Source: Dreissena polymorpha (Eukaryota > Mollusca > Bivalvia > Myida > Dreissenidae). From it: a DNA stretch of 64,000 nucleotides. Shown here in pieces: positions 58,192 through 64,000 of this stretch (position 1 is the stretch's first letter; each line of letters starts with the position of its first letter). Location: assembly GCF_020536995.1 (NCBI RefSeq), contig NC_068356.1, positions 29,473,835-29,537,834 of the forward strand, given 5' to 3'. The translations under genes and the position numbers were made by a program. Under the pieces are notes generated by a model. It was not told the origin of the DNA, made no database searches, and saw only the letters and a program-made list of their open reading frames with translations.

Positions 58192-59633
58192 TCACGTGCA
58201 GTGTTTCTTGGCTTTGTTAATATCGTTAATCAGTTCTTTCATATATTTGATCTCCCTCTGTATAGAATCCACTTGTTCACGTAGTTCCTTGTTCTTATCA
58301 GCAAGTCTAGCTTCTTGCTCTTGTATAGTTTCTTTTTCCGCACGTTTTTTCTCTCGATACCGAGTAGCAGCATTCTTGTTTTGCATCTTCTTACGAACTT
58401 TCTTATCCGACACATGTTCATATTCAGAATCATAAGTAGAAGACCTTGACTTTCTTTTTGATTTTAATTTTGTGAAGTCCTTTTCAGAGACTTGACTGCT
58501 TTTAACAGAACTTATGTTGCTGTCGTCACTAAAGTAGCTTGTGTCAATGGTGCTAAGGTTGTCACTTTCATCTGCCACAGATGACCTTGACAAGAAAGAA
58601 TTTTGTTCATCAAGAAATGTTGGATTATTCACCGTTAATGGTTCAGCCTTAATGTTGAAGTCTTGCAGCTCAATGCTGGCAATCATGGGAGCATCTTCTG
58701 GCATTTCAATGAAATCGTGAATTGAATTTTGAACGCCATCTTCCAGGTGTACATCATATGTTATGCTTTCCTCCAGGAAAGATGAGAAGTCTATATTCGG
58801 CACCTGAGCAATGGGTGAAGTTGCTGAAGAAATTGACACTTTTGGAGTTGGAGGTTGGATATTGACAACCGGTTCAACTTTTGCAACAGCGACAGCATTT
58901 TTGAGTGCCCAGTTCTCAGTTAGCAATGTTTTGAGAAGTTCAAAGGCTGCAAGTTTCATTCCTTCCTTCCTTGGTTCGTCGTCTTCTTTTGAAGTTGTGT
59001 AGGTTATTACTTGTGACATTTGTTGAAGAACGGAGGGCTGGACAACAACAGGTGTTGTGAGAGTAGGTTGTTCCTCAAATGATTTCGTTGTGAGAGTAGG
59101 TTGTTCCTCAAATGATTTATCTGTATCCAGAAAGGATCTGATGTCCACAGATTCCATCCAGTCATCCCCAAGTGGATCTGAAATTATAAATTTTATACAT
59201 TTAGACTATCAATTGAAATGAAAACGTGTTTAATTGACTAATAGTCGTGTGAGTCTGTAACTAAAGGATGTTATTTTTTCTGCTGTGATGTTAAGTTGAA
59301 TGGATTGTGAGGCATGTAATCAAAAACATGGTATATGTTATCAATATGTCTGTTAAAACCTATTACTGCAGCTGCATTTCTAAAATCACAGCAATATAAC
59401 AGATGCTTACCTCCAGCAGGTTCTGGAAGGAGGAAGTCTTCCAGAGATTGCTGGACATCCCGATGGCGAGACTCGAGTGGCTTGAGAGGCCCATCAAGGT
59501 CTAGATCAAGAATGCTACTCTCGGAACCAAGGTCAGCGGCAAATGTATCTGCCGACAGACCTAACATGTCGTCCAGAAAGCAGGACTGTTGCCTGAACTC
59601 CATCGAATCGTTGAAGAGATCCATTCTCATCAT
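58192..59633 (-). CDS. ATF4: ATF4-type bZIP transcription factor
   Basis: ATF4 is the transcriptional effector of the integrated stress response (amino-acid, ER and oxidative stress). Coding exons 59,633-59,411 and 59,177-58,192 join in phase (402 residues; human 351). The C-terminus (about residues 341-402) is a bZIP: basic region NKNAATRYREKKRAEKE, almost identical to human ATF4, followed by heptad leucines/isoleucines. The rest is acidic and Ser/Thr-rich. A DESDNLS stretch might act as a phosphodegron like the DSGxxxS of vertebrate ATF4; this is only a guess. An 11-residue tandem repeat (KSFEEQPTLTT twice) comes from a 33-nt duplication at about 59,054-59,118. Of three nearby in-frame ATGs, that at 59,624 has the best context (A at -3, G at +4). 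Two uORFs precede it. It could be called ATF4/5; the uORFs and basic region favour ATF4. Confidence 0.93.
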
Positions 59634-60053
59634 CTTCGTATGTGCTTGTTAACGAGCTGTGTGTGGCAATTGCCAGGAACAATATGGTCGGGGACCTGAA
59701 AACACCGAAGGTTACTTCTGAGACATTTACGTTACAAAAATACAAATAAACATTATTCAAGCAAGCGGTTGGACCCAGTCTTTTATTAGCTTCGTTTCGT
59801 CTTCATTTATTAAAAATATAATCTTCAAAGCACATTTTTAATTAAATGTGAGCCAAGTTTACTTAATCTTATTTTATCTTACAACGAATAGTAAATATTA
59901 CAATTTGTTTGTTTGCATGCTTATACTAGACCATTGTTAAGTCTGGATCTCGTACATTCAACGAAAGACCAAGTGCCACGTGTTAAAACAAGAAGTTGAA
60001 GAACACAATTTAAATAAGATATCAAATAAAGAAGTCAAATTTACTTACGCCAT
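59533..60053 (-). promoter_or_regulatory. ATF4 inhibitory uORF2, spliced, overlapping the main ORF
   Basis: An ATG at 60,053-60,051 in good context (A at -3, G at +4) is followed after 5 coding nt by a GTAAGT donor (exon end 60,049). The next exon begins at 59,695 after TTTTCAG. The spliced frame is 55 codons plus TGA at 59,533, ending about 100 nt inside the ATF4 ORF in another frame. In mammals uORF2 is 59 codons and also overlaps the start of ATF4. The length, position, overlap and context all match, so this is very likely the delayed-reinitiation switch. Confidence 0.85.
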
Positions 60054-60118
60054 GATTGAAATAATCTTTAGAGTCGTTGGTGCAAAGCAATGCTTTTGCA
60101 CGGGTTTCTTTTGCCCAA

Positions 60119-60130
60119 TCACGCTGCCAT
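60119..60130 (-). promoter_or_regulatory. ATF4 uORF1 (three codons)
   Basis: ATG GCA GCG TGA on the minus strand, with A at -3 and G at +4. It is 65 nt upstream of the uORF2 ATG. The mammalian ATF4 uORF1 is also three codons and promotes reinitiation. No other ATG is seen in the ~170 nt upstream, so it is probably the first start codon of the mRNA. Confidence 0.8.
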
Positions 60131-60432
60131 GATTATGCGAATCACTTTGTAAGCTTCTTTAACTCGTGTTTGTAGAATGTGAAATGGCGCACGTAGAGTT
60201 CTAATTGTATTTTCTAGAGAAGTAGTACAGATTTCCTACTCGTAGTAGGGGTAAAAGTGTGAAGACAAATACGTCGGTACTTTTTATTTAACTTAAAGAC
60301 AACATGAAAAAGGCGTTAGAGTAATATGAAGATTATATTACATATTATGTTGATTTGTATATCCAGGACAAGATATAATAAATGCACTATTTTGCGATTC
60401 GCGTAGAAAACCAATGGCTCTGCGGTCAAAAA

Positions 60433-60441
60433 ATTGCATCA
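60433..60441 (-). promoter_or_regulatory. C/EBP-ATF composite element (CARE/AARE)
   Basis: TGATGCAAT on the minus strand, a perfect match to the TGATGNAAN site bound by ATF4-C/EBP dimers in amino-acid-response genes. It lies about 300 bp upstream of uORF1, between ATF4 and the divergent gene. Confidence 0.45.
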
Positions 60442-60537
60442 GAATGTTGGCCGATTGCCAAAAAATGTATTGTTCCCATATCATTGGTTGTCATTGACAC
60501 ACCTCCGTTGCTCTGATCCTAATTTTAGAACTTACAT

Positions 60538-60545
60538 TGACGTCA
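60538..60545. promoter_or_regulatory. Palindromic CRE (ATF/CREB site)
   Basis: TGACGTCA, a perfect CRE/ATF site about 100 bp from the composite element. A CCAAT box (minus strand) lies at about 60,483-60,487. Together they mark a likely promoter region serving ATF4 and perhaps the plus-strand gene. Confidence 0.5.
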
Positions 60546-62314
60546 CGCGATGAGTAAGTTAAGTTTACTTCCGCGAGGACTGATTACACGAGGGGTTGTT
60601 GACATTTACACCATATGATCAATTTAATCACCACAATGGACATCATCTGGATAACAAAAGCAAAACAGTGTCATCAAGAACTCGTAATTTATTTAATGAT
60701 TTTAGTCGTTTTAGCATGTCGTTTTATTCATTTGGTCTCTTACTACATTAAATTACTTATAAGATGCTGTTTAGTGGAGTTGGCACATTATTCGTATGGG
60801 ATCAATCCGGATACAAATGCACAGTCGTTCTCTTAAAACAAAAAAAGTACACTGTATTATTTTTCAAATGTATGCGACTTAGGGCCACCAAAATGCATGT
60901 TAGTAATGTGGTATTCTGTTCTTTAAAGTGGAACATTTATAAAAGAAGGAAATTATTTTAAGTTATTTCGATTAAAAGACTATGGCTTTTCAAATAAATT
61001 GAAGATTATTGAAATGCTCTTATTCTTAAAGTATGACATTCATTATGAATGATTAAAACATTTCTTGAGTCAAATATGTTAATTGACTAGAAAAATGTAT
61101 GGCAGTGCTAGAAATAACTCTTAGTATCAGTACCAAAGTTCCAGTTAATTGCATTCTTGAGACTGGGTGTTGAAGCTGTTCATTTAATGGTCTGGGCTGA
61201 CTTGATCATTTCTCAACTAGCCAAAGATAAAAAAAGATGCTTGTAGTCACAGAACAATGTTTAAAATGTTAATTGCAAAATCTTTGTTCACTGATACAAC
61301 TATCCACAACCATAATTTGATTGTCCAGAACGGTATCAATTTATTAATAAAGTAGACAGGTCTGAACCTTAGCAATATTTTAGCTCAATTTGTAATAGTA
61401 TTATGACAGATCCAGATGCCATGAGGCATGATATCTTTTCTCTGTTTGTGTGTGACATTTTTCATTCAACTTTTTCTTCAAAAGACATCTCCTGTAGTAC
61501 TGGATAGACGAAACTTAATAGAAATGTTTCTTGGGCAGTCTTTCATGAAAACTCTTTTACTGGTTGAGGTATGATTTATTACCAGTACTTCATGGAGTCA
61601 ACTTCAAAGTTAAAATCTTTATGCTTGTGTCAGCCCGGCTGATTTCTTGTTTCCTTTTTGTGTGTGTAAAGTTAAAACTTTAAAAGTCCTCTCCTCTCAA
61701 ACAGCATGGCCCAGCAATTTAATATTTGCTATGCCAAAATGGTCGAAATAGACCCTGCTCTGGAGATAAATGGTTTCCTTTATTATTATGTATGTATTAA
61801 AAACTTAAAATGTAAATGCCTTTGCTAAGGAAACTTGATTATAAATTCTCCAAAGTTATTTATAAGTAAGTATAATACTTAGGGGAGCTGGAAGAGTATA
61901 CCCTTATCAGAAAGTACATCAAATGTTATACAGTGAGCAGACACTGAAGCAAGTGGATCCACACATGCCATTTCAGCTGACTTGGATGATTCATTGATAA
62001 AAAAACAGTATCAGATTGATGCAGACCAAAATGGTCTCAGCTGACTTAAATTACTCAACTAGCCAAAGATAAAATTGTTTGTACTGGTAGTCACAGAATG
62101 TTAAAATTATGCCTCTGGGCTTAAATTTGGCCACACCATTGTGATGAATTTTTTAAATAGATCTTCATAGCAAGGTATGTTCCAATTATGCCTCTGTTAT
62201 CAAAAGTAGCTCCAAACCAGTGGGCTTGATAATTATACCACTAAGCTACAAGTTCTAGGGTTAATTTTCAAGTACCCTCAGAGTCCTCTTTTTTTAAAAG
62301 GTCTTAGTTGTTAG
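60546..62314. other. Probable 5' region and intron of the MTR-kinase-like gene
   Basis: No secure exon. A short possible exon at 61,883-61,932 is discussed under rejected items. Otherwise AT-rich. Confidence 0.35.
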
Positions 62315-62775
62315 TTCCCTACCGGTTTCACGGGAGGGGACTTATGGTATTTGCTCCGTCTGTCAGTCAGTCAGTCAGTCAGTCTTTCACACTTTTCTGG
62401 ATCCTGCGATAACTTTTATAAAGTTCTTAATATTTTTTTCATGAAACATGGATAGATGGCAATATGGACATTATGCACGTCATTTCATTTCGTTCCTACG
62501 TCAAAAATTCTGGTTGCTATGGCAACAGATAGACTAGAAATACTGCTGAAAATGGTGGTTTTCTGGATCCTGCGATAACTTTTAAAGTTCTTATTATTTT
62601 TTCATGACACTTGAAACATGGATAGATGACAATATGGACATTATGCACGTCATTTCATTTTGTTCCTACATCAAAAATTCTGGTTGATATGGCAACAAAT
62701 ATATATAAAAAAATCTGAAAATTTCTGACAATGGTGGAGCCGGTAGGGGACTTATATTGCTTGGCAATAGTCTTG
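62315..62775 (+). mobile_element. Helitron-like element, family E (two units)
   Basis: Starts near GTTCCCTACCGGTTTCACGG, carries a GTCAGTCAGTCAGTCAGTC microsatellite and two units with TTTCTGGATCCTGCGATAAC, and ends ATTGCTTGGCAATAGTCTTG|T with a terminal hairpin. It lies 46 bp before the following exon. Confidence 0.65.
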
Positions 62776-62821
62776 TTATTATCTGTTATGCCCTAAATAC
62801 ATCATATACACTGCATTGTAG

Positions 62822-62962
62822 GGTTTCAATGAAGCAGATGAAGTAAGGTGTGAAGAAATAGGTGATGGCAACCTAAATGATGTAGCTCAACTATACACGC
62901 ATGACGATGAAGGAAATCTTGTCAGAAGTGTTATTGTTAAACATTCTCTTCCATATATCAAG
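62822..62962 (+). CDS. mtnK: Methylthioribose kinase-like protein, one internal exon
   Basis: A 141-nt exon between TTGTAG and GTGATA splice sites, phase 0 at both ends, encodes 47 residues containing EEIGDGNLNDVAQLY and VIVKHSLPYIK. These match the N-terminal nucleotide-binding region of 5-methylthioribose kinase: the (E/K)(I/V)GDGNLN loop and the (I/V)KQ(A/S)LPY(I/V)(R/K) strand with its lysine. The enzyme phosphorylates methylthioribose in methionine salvage. Most animals use MTA phosphorylase instead, so an MTR kinase here is notable. The rest of the gene lies beyond the window, except perhaps upstream exons. An Asn-Asp replaces the more usual Asn-(Tyr/Phe) after GDGNL. Confidence 0.8.
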
Positions 62963-63396
62963 GTGATAATTTCATTCTTTCATTCTTTTAAAGTATTAAT
63001 ATATCCCACCGATTAAGCAGTGTTAAATATGTTAAGCTTTTCAGAATGTTGATAGGTTGTAATCATGATAATGAAAAAAACAACAAAATAGTGTGTGGTC
63101 CATAAATTATAAAATAATATTATTAATGTTTTAAACTTGTTTGCATAAATTTTTAGCTTTTTATGGTAAGGTAGATATTTTGGCATAGCATTTTGTGTGT
63201 CATGTGTTGTTTGTAAACTTTTCATTCAATCAAAATCTCTTAAACCGCTGGTCAGATTTTAATGAAACCATCTTTCAAAACTGTTCACATTGTTCCAGTC
63301 TGCAGCATATGTAGATCACATGAATATTGTTTTCAATTAAAACTCTATCTTTATTTCTGAAACTGCATGGGTCTAGTTTTACTATGTTGTGTTTTT

Positions 63397-64000
63397 AGCT
63401 CACCTGAGCACAACGTGCTCATGGTGAGCTTTTGTGATCGCTTTTTGTCCGTCGTCCGTTGTGTGTTGTTCGACGTCAACATTTGCCTTGTTAACTCTCT
63501 AGAGCCCACATTAATTGTCCAATCTTCATGAAATTTGGTCAGAAGATTGGTTTTAATGATATCTTGGATGAGTTCGAAAATGGTTACGTTTACTTGAAAA
63601 ACATGTCTGCCAAGGGGCGGGGCATTTTTCCTTAAATAGCTATATATGGCTATAGTAAAATCTTGTTAACACTCTAGAGGCCACATTTATTGTCTGATCT
63701 TTATAAAACTTGGTCAGAAGATTCATCCCAATAATATCTTGGATGAGTTCGAAAATAATGCCTGTTGGTTGAAAAACATGGCCGCCAGGGGGCGGGGCTA
63801 TTTTTCCTTATATGGCTATAGTAAAACCTTGTTAACACTCTAGAGGCCACATTTATTTTCCGATCTTCATGAAACTTGCTCAGAAGATTTGTCCCACTGA
63901 TATCTTGGATGAGTTCAAAATGGTAACCTTTGCTTGAAAAACATGGCTGCCAAGGGGCGGGGCATTTTTCCTTATATGGCTATATATGGCTATAGTAAAA
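63397..64000 (+). mobile_element. Helitron-like tandem element, family F, running off the window
   Basis: Starts TTTTTA|GCTCACCTGAGCACAACG, a hairpin-forming terminus (GCTCACC...GGTGAGC) very common in bivalve genomes, then a GTCCGTCGTCCG stretch and at least three tandem units of ~155 bp (TCTTGTTAACACTCTAGAGG, TCTTGGATGAGTTCGAAAAT, GGGGCGGGGC). The 3' end is not in the window. Confidence 0.65.

Noticed and set aside
58811-59652. Plus-strand frames opposite ATF4
   Set aside because: Antisense shadows of the ATF4 coding exons.
60615-60836. 73-codon hydrophobic frame on the plus strand
   Set aside because: No recognised family, and nothing but an ATG in its support. A chance frame in AT-rich DNA is more likely.
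61883-61932. Possible upstream exon of the MTR-kinase-like gene (GELEEYTLIRKYIKCYT-like text between CTTAG and GTGAGC)
   Set aside because: The phase fits the 62,822 exon, but the acceptor lacks a pyrimidine tract and no family similarity could be recognised. Too weak to annotate.

Overview
The window looks like a stretch of bivalve mollusc nuclear DNA, possibly a dreissenid, although the species call is a guess. It is AT-rich, has introns of several kilobases, and is crowded with mollusc-type interspersed repeats: tandem-cored Helitron-like elements with ends such as TGCCCCC..., short terminal-inverted-repeat (TIR) elements, a LINE tail and a SINE. Four protein genes can be supported, all host nuclear genes read through introns. 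I recognised no retrovirus, LTR element or Polinton, and no toxin gene.

Layout. 1-14,637 is mostly repeat and unrecognised AT-rich DNA: a LINE 3' fragment, several fold-back or TIR elements, a pair of ~1 kb inverted arms (4,818-5,895 and 9,190-10,230), and between them an intact intron-containing tRNA-Leu(CAA) gene, a decayed copy of it and a SINE with an 11-bp target duplication. 14,638-36,805 (minus) is WIPI2, an autophagy PI3P effector, in eleven coding exons. Its introns hold most of the mobile DNA, including a 3.7 kb TIR element with 9-bp target duplications in intron 1 and an 8 kb last intron full of Helitron arrays. 44,648-51,786 (plus, possibly starting at 40,016) is COX10, heme A farnesyltransferase. 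58,192 to about 60,250 (minus) is ATF4, the integrated-stress-response bZIP factor, with the two-uORF leader typical of that gene. 62,822-62,962 (plus) is one exon of a methylthioribose-kinase-like gene that runs off the window. WIPI2/COX10 and ATF4/MTR kinase are arranged head to head.

The genes do not form an operon, but ATF4 controls amino-acid stress responses, and a perfect CRE and a perfect C/EBP-ATF composite site lie between it and the divergent methionine-salvage gene. The most unusual material is in the repeats: (i) a family of TTAA-flanked TIR elements that carry a tRNA-like Pol III promoter; (ii) Helitron arrays in which nearly every ~145-bp unit carries nuclear-receptor-type sites (GGTCANNNTGACC, AGGTCAAAGGTCA, TCAAGGTCA); (iii) a textbook non-autonomous Helitron (A|TC...hairpin...CTAG|T) with a near-empty site preserved nearby, and a nearly identical inverted copy on the other side of the first WIPI2 exon.

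Limits: splice sites were placed by eye from GT-AG, reading phase and remembered family alignments. Percent identities and copy counts are visual estimates.
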